64,000 nt of DNA, taken from contig JAENZN010000007.1 of assembly GCA_016841245.1 (NCBI GenBank), positions 95,587-159,586 on the forward strand, in the 5' to 3' direction. Source of the stretch: Syntrophomonas sp. GTDB taxonomy: Bacteria; Bacillota; Syntrophomonadia; Syntrophomonadales; Syntrophomonadaceae. Under the pieces are notes generated by a model. The model was given only the letters and a program-made list of their open reading frames with translations, made no database searches and was not told the origin of the DNA. This document shows positions 44,850 through 53,031 of this stretch, one piece after another; the stretch's first letter is position 1; every line of letters begins with the position of its first letter. Made by a program: the position numbers and the translations under genes.

Positions 44850-45734
44850 TTAGTTATTGGCGCAGAAAAGCAGGCGACCTTCTTTTACGGCTACCCCGGC
44901 CCGCCCAGTATTCTGTAGAAAAGCCAGATAGGCTGCGATACTGGTCATAAGCCGAAAATAATTGCTTTCTTTTACATCAAATACATGTTTGTCAGCCACT
45001 TTTCTTATTATTTCTTCTCTAGTACATTCTTCCTTGATAAGCTCTTCCATCAAGGCCAGATTGTTATTTAGAAGCTCATAATTACTGTTAATGATGCGGT
45101 CTTTATTCTCCACCAGCCCCCCATGGGACAGATATAGTAATTCGCTCTTCTTCAGCAATTCCAGACTCTGGAACTGACTCTCAACATCTTCCAGGTGGGG
45201 AAAAGAATTTCTGGAAATAATCCTGGCTTCGATCAAACTATCACCGGCAAATAAGACTTTATCCGGTGTTTCTATTCCAATATGCCCTAAACTGTGTCCA
45301 GAGAGGCTCCAAACTTTGAACCTCTCCCCCTGGAATTCTATTGATTCAGTATCCAGGACAGTATTAATGGTACCAACAGGAACAGTGTAGTACTTACTCT
45401 TTAAGGCCTGCATGGGTACAGAATGGTAAAGAGAATAAGCGGCTAAAACAGGATGGTTCAAATAGGCTGCTTCTATCGGGGAAGCATATATGCTGCACCC
45501 TACAGCATCCTGTATATATTTGTTTCCTCCACTATGATCACCATGGGAATGGGTATTAATAATCCCGATAACATGCCATCCCCTGGCTTCTGTTATCTTC
45601 ATCGTCCGGCGAGCATATACTGCACTGGCACCACTATCGATAAGTATGCAGCTGTTATCATCCAGAACATATACCCCTACTGAACTTGGATATTCGATAG
45701 CAAATGTCTTGCCGGTAATATTTTTTAATCTCAA
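44850..45734 (-). CDS. metallo-beta-lactamase-fold hydrolase
   Basis: The protein has 294 residues from TTG 45734, 10 bases after GGAGG. The complete metal motif HSHGDH (in NTHSHGDHSGGNKY), LSGHSLGHIG, the bridging Asp in FAGDSL and LSHGG at the C-terminal side are all present. It is a paralogue of the protein at 12291-13169, which has HSNADH. A C-terminal region of about 80 residues, rich in Glu and Lys, resembles a winged-helix-like tail seen in some members. Likely a thioester or phosphoester hydrolase; the substrate cannot be named. It stands alone on the minus strand. Confidence 0.88.
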   Translation of the reverse strand: MRLKNITGKTFAIEYPSSVGVYVLDDNSCILIDSGASAVYARRTMKITEARGWHVIGIINTHSHGDHSGGNKYIQDAVGCSIYASPIEAAYLNHPVLAAYSLYHSVPMQALKSKYYTVPVGTINTVLDTESIEFQGERFKVWSLSGHSLGHIGIETPDKVLFAGDSLIEARIISRNSFPHLEDVESQFQSLELLKKSELLYLSHGGLVENKDRIINSNYELLNNNLALMEELIKEECTREEIIRKVADKHVFDVKESNYFRLMTSIAAYLAFLQNTGRAGVAVKEGRLLFCANN

Positions 45735-45765
45735 AGCGTTTATCCTCCATCAAATATATGAATAT

Positions 45766-45792
45766 AAAGGACCTCAATTAATGAGGTCCTTT
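45766..45792 (-). terminator. terminator of the folD transcript
   Basis: AAAGGACCTCA (45766-45776) pairs with TGAGGTCCTTT (45782-45792) around ATTAA. It lies 27 bases past the folD stop, at the end of the rph-rdgB-yfcE-folD run. Confidence 0.85.
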
Positions 45793-45818
45793 AAATCTCA
45801 ACTATGTACGCCCAACTA

Positions 45819-46694
45819 TTATATCTGGGACAGCTGCATATATACTGCATCAACAGTATTTTTCATTAGCAGTGCAGTAGTAACCGGTCCTACACCCCCT
45901 GGAACCGGAGTTATGAAACTGGCTTTTGCTGCCGCAGCTTCAAACTCGACGTCACCAAGCATTTTTCCATCTACACTATTTATACCGGCATCTATTACGA
46001 TAGCATTATCTTTAATCCATTCCCCTTTAACAAACTCAGGTACTCCAACCGCCGCTACCAGTATGTCTGCTTTTCTGACATGTGCTTCCAGAAGACCGGC
46101 TTTTGAGGTAAATGAATGACAGATGGTTATGGTGGCGTTTTCAGCCAAAAGCAGCAGGCTGACCGGTTTGCCTACTATGCTGCTGCGACCAATGACCGTA
46201 ACTTCTTTCCCTTTGATGTCTACGCCAGTTGATTTTATCAATTCTACAATGGCCAGTGCCGTGCAAGGCTTCAGCCCTCCAGCCCCCAAAACCATTCTAC
46301 CCAGATTTTGAGGGGTGACTCCTTCTACATCTTTTGCACTATCGATATTCCACTGCATTTCACTAGCATGGAGATGGCCTGGTAAAGGAAGATTAATAAT
46401 TAAGCCATGTATGCCTGGGTCCTGATTGACCTCTTCGATTACTTCCAGCATTTTCTCGCGGGAGATGTTCTCCTCCAACTGCCTGGATTCATACTTGATT
46501 CCAACTCTTTCCGCGGTACGCCTCTGGTTATCCAGGTAATACCGGGAAGCCGGATCAGAGCCCACTTCAATAGTCGTCAAGCAGGGAAAAACATCTTTTT
46601 CCTTCAATTTCTCCAATTGATGGGAAGCTTCCATTAATATTTGATCTGCCAAGGGCTTTCCTTTTAATATTTTAAAATTCATTTCTTCTGTCAT
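45819..46694 (-). CDS. folD: bifunctional methylenetetrahydrofolate dehydrogenase / cyclohydrolase FolD
   Basis: The product has 291 residues from ATG 46694, chosen for its position after GGAGG; the open frame starts 13 codons earlier. FolD motifs are complete: the catalytic Lys in the YLDNQRRTAERVGIKY segment region, LIINLPLPGHL, VIGRSSIVGKPVSLLLL and PVPGGVGPVTTALLM. It interconverts methylene-, methenyl- and formyl-tetrahydrofolate, supplying purine and formyl-methionine synthesis, and in acetogenic or syntrophic anaerobes the methyl branch of CO2 metabolism. It is last in the run rph-rdgB-yfcE-folD. Confidence 0.95.
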   Translation of the reverse strand: MTEEMNFKILKGKPLADQILMEASHQLEKLKEKDVFPCLTTIEVGSDPASRYYLDNQRRTAERVGIKYESRQLEENISREKMLEVIEEVNQDPGIHGLIINLPLPGHLHASEMQWNIDSAKDVEGVTPQNLGRMVLGAGGLKPCTALAIVELIKSTGVDIKGKEVTVIGRSSIVGKPVSLLLLAENATITICHSFTSKAGLLEAHVRKADILVAAVGVPEFVKGEWIKDNAIVIDAGINSVDGKMLGDVEFEAAAAKASFITPVPGGVGPVTTALLMKNTVDAVYMQLSQI

Positions 46695-46741
46695 CCTTTT
46701 TTCTACCTCCACATGCATCTTATAGTAATTCATTATTATAA

Positions 46742-47218
46742 TTATAATCTAAACGTTATGATTTCCGGTATTAAAATATCTTTTTCAGCCTGTATCAGAA
46801 CATAACTTCCCATAGATAAGGATCTTGGCAGGCTGGGGCTGCCTGGGTTTATAAGCCATATTCCATCCTGGAACTCACAGCATGGTACATGGGTATGACC
46901 GAAAACAACTACATCTGCCCCTATTTCCTGGCCATAATAATATACATTATTGAGACTGGTCTTAACTCTATGCTGATGTCCGTGAATGATACAAAAACGA
47001 TACCCGGCCAGATCCAGAATTTCTTCCTGCTTTCCCCTTTTGCCAGTATCACAATTACCTCTGACCCCAGCAAAATCAATACCCAGGTGATATGCCAGCC
47101 TTATTCCATCAGCATAAAAGTCACCGGTGTGCAGCAGGTAATCAGGTTTTTTTCCCTCCAGTTCACTTTTTACAGCATCTATCCGGCCATGAGTATCACC
47201 AGTTACGGCGATCAGCAT
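46742..47218 (-). CDS. YfcE/MJ0936-type metallophosphoesterase
   Basis: The product has 158 residues from ATG 47218, which follows GGGGTG by 6 bases; a GTG three codons earlier overlaps that site. Metal-binding motifs appear in order: GDTHG, HTGDF, GVRGNCD, IIHGHQHR and VVFGHTHVP, the full calcineurin-like set for two metals. Members hydrolyse phosphodiesters such as bis-pNPP; the natural substrate is unknown. It follows rdgB by 17 bases, a pairing seen in many Firmicutes. Confidence 0.9.
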   Translation of the reverse strand: MLIAVTGDTHGRIDAVKSELEGKKPDYLLHTGDFYADGIRLAYHLGIDFAGVRGNCDTGKRGKQEEILDLAGYRFCIIHGHQHRVKTSLNNVYYYGQEIGADVVVFGHTHVPCCEFQDGIWLINPGSPSLPRSLSMGSYVLIQAEKDILIPEIITFRL

Positions 47219-47244
47219 TGGCGGCACCCCATCTCACAGATTGA

Positions 47245-47847
47245 TTATGACTCCAGAAACTGTTTGAGGAGAGGCTTGCATTTTTGCAATGCTCTGGCAC
47301 GGTGGCTGATGGAATTCTTGATTTGAGCAGACAATTCTCCAAAACTCTGATCATACCCTTGAGGAATAAACAGCGGATCATATCCAAAACCACCTGTACC
47401 GTTAGGTCTAAAAGCAATCCTACCCTCACATACTCCGCTTACCGTCTGTACTCCTCCGGCGGGACTGCTGAGAGCTATAACACATATAAACCTGGCGGTT
47501 CTTTGGTTTTCTTCAACATTTTTCATCATATTCAATAATTTTTCATTATTCTTTTGATCATTAGAGTCCTCTCCGGCAAAACGGGCTGAAAATACTCCCG
47601 GTTTACCTTCCAGGGCATCAACTACCAGGCCAGAATCATCGGCCAGACAGGTATGTCCGCTTAAGGCTGCAGTCTCCTGTGCTTTTTTTATTGCATTTTC
47701 TGCAAAACTAAGCCCATCTTCGACTATTTCTGGTATCCCCTCAATATCATCCAGAGTTAATATATCAATATTGTAATCCTGCAACAGCTGCTGCAGTTCC
47801 AATTTTTTCTTAGGATTGCGTGTGGCCAGAAGTAATCCAGGATTCAT
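47245..47847 (-). CDS. XTP/dITP pyrophosphatase (RdgB/HAM1)
   Basis: The product has 200 residues; the start ATG lies 2 bases after the rph stop. HAM1 motifs: LLLATRNPKKKLELQQLL with the substrate-binding SxNxGK-type segment, CLADDSGLVVDALEGKPGVFSARFAG with the catalytic acids, GFGYDPLFIPQGYDQSFGEL and a C-terminal SHRARAL. It removes non-canonical purine triphosphates (ITP, XTP) before they reach DNA or RNA. It is coupled to rph. Confidence 0.95.
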   Translation of the reverse strand: MNPGLLLATRNPKKKLELQQLLQDYNIDILTLDDIEGIPEIVEDGLSFAENAIKKAQETAALSGHTCLADDSGLVVDALEGKPGVFSARFAGEDSNDQKNNEKLLNMMKNVEENQRTARFICVIALSSPAGGVQTVSGVCEGRIAFRPNGTGGFGYDPLFIPQGYDQSFGELSAQIKNSISHRARALQKCKPLLKQFLES

Positions 47848-47849
47848 TT

Positions 47850-48569
47850 CTATTCTCCCATTATACTTTTCTGCAATACAATAAGTTCATCAATACCTTT
47901 TTGGGCCAGGGCCAGCAGCTCATCTAAATCCTGCCGACCGAATACTTTGCCTTCAGCAGTTCCCTGAATTTCAACGAAATCTCCACTGCCGGTCATGACC
48001 ACATTCATATCAACTTCGGCTGCCGAATCTTCGATATACTCCAAGTCAAGCATTTTTTCTCCATCAACTATTCCCACACTAATAGCAGCTACATAGTCCT
48101 TCAGCGGTATTTCATCAATAATACCTGCTTGCTGGTATTTTTTCAACGCCAGAAATAGAGCGATAAAGCTTCCAGTAATAGATGCGGTCCTGGTTCCCCC
48201 ATCGGCCTGGATAACATCACAATCGATCCAAATAGTCCTCTCTCCCAGCTTTTCCAGGTCTACTACTGATCTTATTGACCTGCCGATTAGTCTCTGTATC
48301 TCTGAAGTTCTGCCGCTTATTTTGCCCCGGCTGGCCTCTCGGGAAGTACGAGTGTTAGTTGAGGATGGTAATAGAGAATACTCAGCAGTTATCCATCCCT
48401 TTCCCGTACCTTTCAGAAATGGCGGAACTTTCTCCTCCAGCATGGCAGAACATAAAACTCTAGTTTCCCCCGTTTCCATTAAAACAGAACCATCCGGGTT
48501 CTTAATAAAACCTGGACTTATTTTGATTGTTCTCATTTCATTGTTTGACCGGTTACCTGTTCTGATCAT
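47850..48569 (-). CDS. rph: ribonuclease PH
   Basis: The product has 239 residues and starts at ATG after GGGAG. Motifs: [101 protein letters not shown], and the phosphate-binding residues are intact. This phosphorolytic 3'-to-5' exoribonuclease trims tRNA 3' ends. It is the first gene of rph-rdgB-yfcE-folD. Confidence 0.97.
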   Translation of the reverse strand: MIRTGNRSNNEMRTIKISPGFIKNPDGSVLMETGETRVLCSAMLEEKVPPFLKGTGKGWITAEYSLLPSSTNTRTSREASRGKISGRTSEIQRLIGRSIRSVVDLEKLGERTIWIDCDVIQADGGTRTASITGSFIALFLALKKYQQAGIIDEIPLKDYVAAISVGIVDGEKMLDLEYIEDSAAEVDMNVVMTGSGDFVEIQGTAEGKVFGRQDLDELLALAQKGIDELIVLQKSIMGE

Positions 48570-48615
48570 ATTGCACTCCCATCTTTATTATCTCAATTAA
48601 TTTTTTCATTTTTGG

Positions 48616-48677
48616 GACGACGGCATATTTTTGCATTCAAAATTACGAATATTACTTTTGGCAGTGTAATCATAATT
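48616..48677. repeat. partial copy of the 52731-52858 element
   Basis: GACGACGGCATATTTTTGCATTCAAAATT... to CAGTGTAATCATA matches the right arm of the element at 52731-52858 over about 60 bases. The left arm is missing. It lies between rph and the fumarase genes. Confidence 0.65.
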
Positions 48678-48745
48678 CAACTTTCCCTCTAAACCTGCAA
48701 GCAAGGATGATACTTTGTAACGCAAGGAAGGAAAGTCGAATTCAA

Positions 48746-49273
48746 TTACTTCAAATCATAGATATTATTTCCTCTGCAGTCTATGGCCACAATACAGGGG
48801 AAATTACGTACATTCATTTTCAACACTGCTTCTGGTCCCAGTTCTGGATAGGCAATAGTTTCTACTTTTTCTATCTTCCCGGCCAGATATGCTCCAGCAC
48901 CGCCAACAGCAGCCAGATATACAGCACCATGTTTTTTCATGGCTTCTATCACTTCCCGGCTGCGGTTCCCTTTACCAATCATCGCCCTTAATCCCTGTTC
49001 TATCAGCAAAGGCGCATAGGCATCCATTCTACCACTGGTAGTAGGTCCAGCCGATCCTATTACCTTACCCGGAGGTGCGGGACAAGGTCCCACATAGTAT
49101 ATCATCTGCCCCTTCAGGTCAAACGGCAACACCCCGCCTCTATGTATTGCCTCAACTATATTTTTATGCGCTGCATCCCGGGCAGCATATATAGTACCCT
49201 CAAGTAATACCTCATCTCCAGTTTTCAAGCTTTTTATATCCTCTCCATTCAGAGGAGCTCTTAAATCTATCAT
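48746..49273 (-). CDS. fumarate hydratase class I, beta subunit
   Basis: The product has 175 residues from ATG 49273, chosen because AGGAGG lies 7 bases upstream; the open frame starts 5 codons earlier. Typical of the TtdB/FumA-C domain: LRAPLNGEDIKSLKTGDEVLLEGTIYAARDAAHK, LKGQMIYYVGPCPAPPGKVIGSAGPTTSGRMDAYAPLL and KKHGAVYLAAVGGAGAYLAGKI. Together with the alpha subunit encoded just upstream it forms an oxygen-sensitive [4Fe-4S] hydro-lyase converting fumarate and malate. Tartrate dehydratase is a possible alternative. Confidence 0.93.
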   Translation of the reverse strand: MIDLRAPLNGEDIKSLKTGDEVLLEGTIYAARDAAHKNIVEAIHRGGVLPFDLKGQMIYYVGPCPAPPGKVIGSAGPTTSGRMDAYAPLLIEQGLRAMIGKGNRSREVIEAMKKHGAVYLAAVGGAGAYLAGKIEKVETIAYPELGPEAVLKMNVRNFPCIVAIDCRGNNIYDLK

Positions 49274-49307
49274 AATTACCTCCTGCAATCACTAAAACAC
49301 CCGGTGT

Positions 49308-50150
49308 CTATATTTCTATGGTAACCCTGCGGGTACAATGGCACCCCAGACTAACCGCAACTGGCAGACAAGCAATATGGGTAGGGAAGGTGATAATATT
49401 TACCCCCAGGGCAGTAGTATCTCCTCCCATCCCCTGCGGCCCTATGCCCAGGGCATTTATACCAGCGAGTATTTCTTCTTCTAATATGGCTATATCCGGA
49501 CTGGGATTGGCTACGTTCATCGGCCGGAAAAGTGCCTTTTTAGCCAGATAAGCAGCCTTTTCCATATTGCCTCCAATTCCCACCCCTACGATCAGAGGAG
49601 GACACGCATTGGCACCAGCTTCTCTGACCACTTGGAGAATAAATTCTTTGACTCCGGCTATTCCCTGGGATGGCTTCAGCATGGCCAACTGGCCCATGTT
49701 TTCACTGCCTGCACCTTTAGGAAAAATAGTCAGCCTTAAATGATCTCCCAGATTAAGGTGAGTATGTATAACCGCCGGGGTATTATCTCCGGTATTATTT
49801 CTTATAAAAGGGTCACCTACTATGGATTTTCGAAAAAAACCTTCTTGATATCCCTCTTTGATCCCCTCATTAACTGCTTCTTCCAGACTTCCTCCAGTTA
49901 TCATGACCTCCTGGCCCAGGTCAATATCTACTGAAACCATACCGGTATCCTGGCACAAAGCCATTTTTTCATTTTCTGCTATAGCCGCGTTTTCCAGTAA
50001 GACCTGCAAAAACATTTTACCCCGACTGCTGCTCTCATTTTCCAGAGCCAACTCCAGTGCCTCCAAAACATCATCCGGCAGCAGAGTATTAGCTTTTATA
50101 ACAGCGGACTTTACAGCTTGTTTAATTTCCTCATATTGTATATTGCGCAC
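49308..50150 (-). CDS. fumarate hydratase class I, alpha subunit
   Basis: The product has 280 residues. The three cluster cysteines are likely those in LCQDTGMVSVDIDLGQ, ANACPPLIVGVGIGGNMEKAAYLAKKAL and SLGCHCTRR. The surrounding pattern (GDNTPAVIHTHLNLGD, KGAGSENMGQLAMLKPSQG) is standard for the N-terminal part of class I fumarases. It binds the [4Fe-4S] cluster. The beta subunit gene follows 34 bases downstream. In a syntrophic organism the enzyme belongs to the C4 part of the TCA pathway. Confidence 0.94.
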   Translation of the reverse strand: MRNIQYEEIKQAVKSAVIKANTLLPDDVLEALELALENESSSRGKMFLQVLLENAAIAENEKMALCQDTGMVSVDIDLGQEVMITGGSLEEAVNEGIKEGYQEGFFRKSIVGDPFIRNNTGDNTPAVIHTHLNLGDHLRLTIFPKGAGSENMGQLAMLKPSQGIAGVKEFILQVVREAGANACPPLIVGVGIGGNMEKAAYLAKKALFRPMNVANPSPDIAILEEEILAGINALGIGPQGMGGDTTALGVNIITFPTHIACLPVAVSLGCHCTRRVTIEI

Positions 50151-50164
50151 TATTTCACCTTCTC

Positions 50165-50905
50165 CTAAAAAGTCAAGTGTAGTCCGGAATGAGCCATTTT
50201 TAATTCCTTTTTGTATGTGCTCATAATTTCCTGTTCTAATAGATTAATATCGTAACCAGGCCAGAAATGGGTGGCAATAAGTAATTCCGCCCTGGAATTT
50301 TGAGCGATTTCAGCTGCTTCTCGGGTTGTCAGATGTAAAGCTTGCTGTGCATATGCGGAGTCTTTCATCAGTATGCTGGTTTCCAGCAGTAGTATGTCTG
50401 CATTCTGAGCTGCCAGCTGAACTTCTGCACTGAATGCGGTATCTCCACTGTAGAAAAAGCTGGTGCTCCCATTACTAAGCTCAATACCAAAGGACGTGAC
50501 CGTATGCAGCATTTCATGAAATTTCATTTGCAAAGAGCCTATCACATGGCATAAACCAGACTTTATTTCTGTAACCTCCAGTTCAGCAAGGGATGCAAAA
50601 TAATCATATTTTTCTGCCGGCTTACCCGGCAGGAACACTTTAAGAGGTTTACTTCTATGACCTTGTACCATAGCAGACCTTATATAATGACGAATAGCAT
50701 ATAGATCGACATAATGATCGGAATGAAAATGGCTGATCACCACGGCATCAATATCACCTAGATCTATATATTTTCCTAGCTGTGAAACTACTCCATGTCC
50801 ACAATCCAATAGAATATTGGTCTGCTGATCTTTAAGCAGATATCCGGAACAGGCCTGGCCTGCTGGCGGGAAGGGGGCCCAGCACCCTATTACTAGAAGT
50901 TCCAT
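50165..50905 (-). CDS. RNase Z-like metallo-beta-lactamase-fold hydrolase (YhfI-like)
   Basis: The product has 246 residues. The metal motif is HFHSDH (in VISHFHSDHYVDLYAIRHYI), with LDCGHGVVSQLG before it, YSGDTAF and LIATHFWPG after it. It resembles the short RNase Z/arylsulfatase-type proteins such as YhfI of Bacillus, but lacks the exosite arm of true tRNase Z, so tRNA 3' processing is not assured. It lies 14 bases upstream of the fumarase alpha gene and 51 bases downstream of murI, and so could be part of one transcript. Confidence 0.88.
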   Translation of the reverse strand: MELLVIGCWAPFPPAGQACSGYLLKDQQTNILLDCGHGVVSQLGKYIDLGDIDAVVISHFHSDHYVDLYAIRHYIRSAMVQGHRSKPLKVFLPGKPAEKYDYFASLAELEVTEIKSGLCHVIGSLQMKFHEMLHTVTSFGIELSNGSTSFFYSGDTAFSAEVQLAAQNADILLLETSILMKDSAYAQQALHLTTREAAEIAQNSRAELLIATHFWPGYDINLLEQEIMSTYKKELKMAHSGLHLTF

Positions 50906-50956
50906 ATACTATCCTTTCTATTAAGCGAATATAATTTCCTTTACCTACACCGATAC

Positions 50957-51760
50957 TCAGTCCAATGCTGCCCTTTTTACACTTTGGATCATGTCACCCA
51001 GCAGTACTCTGCCCACCTTATAAAATGACTCATCATTACCGCTTACATAGAACTGTCTTATAGGGCTATCACCGCTGTCATTAAATAGATTATCTCGTAT
51101 AAGAATATCCCGGAGTTCTTCTATCGTCTCAAATGAAGGATCAACCAATTCTATATCACAACCTGCAAATTCCTTAATCGGCGAGGATAAAAAAGGATAA
51201 TGAGTACATCCCAGAACCAGGCTGTCTACTCTATTCTCCAGCAGCGGAGCAATATACTCCCTGATCGCGCCCTGGATCTCCTCCCCCTCCAGCACACCGC
51301 TTTCAATAAGCGGTACAAATTTATGGCAGGCCGCTTCAAAAACCTCACATGAAGGATTAATGATCTGGATCTCCCTGGTATAGGCCTGGCTGCTAACCGT
51401 AGCCTGAGTTGCTATAACACCTATTTTATAATTTCTGCTCAAGCGGTTGGCAGAACGTGCGCCTGCCTTCACAACCCCCAGCATGGGAAAACTATATTGC
51501 CCTTCAAGCCTGGGCAGGGTTATCGAAGAGTGTGTTCCGCATGCTACGACAACTGCTTTTACCCCTTTATCTATGAGGAAACTTAAAATGTTTCTGGCAT
51601 AAGACATAAGCTGTTCTTCAGTTTTATTACCGTAAGGAACATGAGCAGTATCTCCAAAATATACAAAGCTTTCCCCAGGCAAACGTTCCAACAAAGACTT
51701 AACTACCGTAAGTCCTCCAACCCCAGAATCAAAAATTCCAATGGGGCTCTCTTTTCCCAA
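50957..51760 (-). CDS. murI: glutamate racemase
   Basis: The product has 267 residues from TTG 51760, placed 6 bases after GAGGTG; a GTG three codons earlier is the alternative. Motifs: PIGIFDSGVGGLTVVKSLLERLPGESFVYFGDTAHVPYG, the first catalytic Cys in VVACGTHSS (the more common form is ACNTAS) and the second in LGCTHYPFL. It makes D-glutamate for peptidoglycan. The position beside a GerMN lipoprotein gene is common in Firmicutes, where murI is linked to gerM. Confidence 0.95.
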   Translation of the reverse strand: MGKESPIGIFDSGVGGLTVVKSLLERLPGESFVYFGDTAHVPYGNKTEEQLMSYARNILSFLIDKGVKAVVVACGTHSSITLPRLEGQYSFPMLGVVKAGARSANRLSRNYKIGVIATQATVSSQAYTREIQIINPSCEVFEAACHKFVPLIESGVLEGEEIQGAIREYIAPLLENRVDSLVLGCTHYPFLSSPIKEFAGCDIELVDPSFETIEELRDILIRDNLFNDSGDSPIRQFYVSGNDESFYKVGRVLLGDMIQSVKRAALD

Positions 51761-51966
51761 TACCAACACCTCATTTAATCACAGTTAATCAAATTTAAAT
51801 ATAATTTATTGTAAAATTCTAAAATGATATTTTAAGCAGATAATATGGAATTATAGACTTAAGATTCATAAATAACCCAATAAATAATTTAACACGTTTG
51901 TTAGATATATTCTACTTAAAGTTGGACACAACTATGCTTCAAAATGTTTTAGCCTGATTTACGCAC

Positions 51967-52015
51967 AAAAGCGGCTGCCCTTTGTCCATTTTGGACTTTC
52001 GGTACAGCCTCTTTT
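51967..52015 (-). terminator. long hairpin terminator after the GerMN gene
   Basis: AAAAGCGGCTG (51967-51977) pairs with CAGCCTCTTTT (52005-52015), with an inner GTCC-ATTTT-GGAC stem. The minus-strand arm ends in four T. It lies 27 bases past the GerMN stop. Confidence 0.65.
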
Positions 52016-52041
52016 GGTTTTCGAGCAGATTGGCATCTTCT

Positions 52042-52656
52042 TTATTTTGTATAATCTGGTTCCAGAGGATTGGACAGATCCATATAACCTCCTATGTAAT
52101 CGCTGGGCTGGCCATCAATCAGAAAAGTGACACTGCTAATTGAGGGAAACTCACCCAGGGTGTTTACAATAGCATATACCACCAGTTTCTCCTGCTGCTC
52201 ATCCTTGACCTGCCGCACCTCAGAACTTAGATCGACAATACACATCCCGTCTTCTTTAATATTAATGTCCAGCAGCTTGGTCCCCTCCGGAACCACACTT
52301 GAGTACTCGGAATTTTCCGGTCCCTTAAAGAGTTCCTGCAGAGTTTGACGCGCAATTCCTTCCGTCTTAACAATCTTCCTATCCTCAGATACCAGGCTCT
52401 GGCCGGTGGCATCTACATAATATAGGGAAACCACCACATATTCAGCTGCATCCTGCTGGTCAACCTGCTCATTCTGCAGCAAATCTTCTAGACTTGTACC
52501 ACTATCATCGTTGACCATATCCGATTCTGGCGTCAAGCTAAGTAATTCCTTCCAGGCTTTTAAACTATTATCGCCTGCAAAAGTAGAACAACCTCCGCTG
52601 ATAAGGCAGATAGCAGTTACTATAACAGCAACCATAATCACAATCTTCTTGTCCAT
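52042..52656 (-). CDS. GerMN domain lipoprotein
   Basis: The product has 204 residues, starting at ATG after AAAGGAGG. Signal and lipobox are LISGGC around residue 22. Residues about 70-195 form a GerMN domain: VSLYYVDATGQSLVSEDRKI, GIARQTLQELFKGPENSEYSSVVPEGTKLLDINIKEDGMCIVDLSSEV and VYAIVNTLGEFPSISSVTFLIDGQ. In Bacillus GerM takes part in sporulation and germination, acting in the space between the membranes; single-domain lipoprotein forms also occur in non-sporulating species. It lies near murI, the usual neighbourhood. Confidence 0.9.
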   Translation of the reverse strand: MDKKIVIMVAVIVTAICLISGGCSTFAGDNSLKAWKELLSLTPESDMVNDDSGTSLEDLLQNEQVDQQDAAEYVVVSLYYVDATGQSLVSEDRKIVKTEGIARQTLQELFKGPENSEYSSVVPEGTKLLDINIKEDGMCIVDLSSEVRQVKDEQQEKLVVYAIVNTLGEFPSISSVTFLIDGQPSDYIGGYMDLSNPLEPDYTK

Positions 52657-52730
52657 ATTTTTCCAGCCTCCTTTCTCAGTCTCTTTACTAAGATACGAAG
52701 CTGCTCTTAATTTTATGACTCAATAATAAT

Positions 52731-52858
52731 TGATTCCATTGGAAAAACCCTAAAGATAACTTTTTGAATGCCTAAATATTCAGGAGGCATTGGCGGAGAC
52801 TGACGACGAAATATTTTGGCATTCAAAATCATGAAAATTACTTTTTGCAGTGGAATCA
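52731..52858. repeat. 128-bp element with imperfect 41-bp inverted ends
   Basis: The left end TGATTCCATTGGAAAAA...TTTTTGAATGCC and the inverted right end TGATTCCACTGCAAAAAG...TTTTGAATGCC match at most positions. A partial copy lies at 48616-48677. It encodes nothing. Size and structure fit a MITE; no matching transposase is in the window. Confidence 0.7.
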
Positions 52859-52867
52859 TAGAATTAA

Positions 52868-52906
52868 ACAAAAAAAGAAAGTGAGCACCGGTTAAGGTGC
52901 TCAACA
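52868..52906 (-). terminator. terminator of the VWA gene
   Basis: GAGCACC (52883-52889) pairs with GGTGCTC (52896-52902); on the minus strand TTTCTTTTTTTG follows. It is the first terminator downstream of the AAA+/VWA pair. Confidence 0.8.
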
Positions 52907-52919
52907 TGAAGGAGGAGTT

Positions 52920-52991
52920 ATTAAAACAAAGAATATTACTGCGAAGATTATTACAAATATTGTAACCGCTCTAACTCTACTAAAATTTTAG
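52920..52991 (+). CDS. possible peptide with an ATT start
   Basis: AAGGAGG at 52909-52915 is followed by ATT-AAA-ACA-AAG and a 23-codon frame reading KTKNITAKIITNIVTALTLLKF to a TAG. It looks like the start of a signal peptide. No ATG, GTG or TTG fits the spacing. It may be a leftover of a lost gene. Evidence is only the ribosome binding site and the hydrophobic reading. Confidence 0.2.
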   Translation: MKTKNITAKIITNIVTALTLLKF

Positions 52992-53031
52992 CCGAAAACC
53001 ACGAATAATGTCAAATAGAATAAGTCGACAA

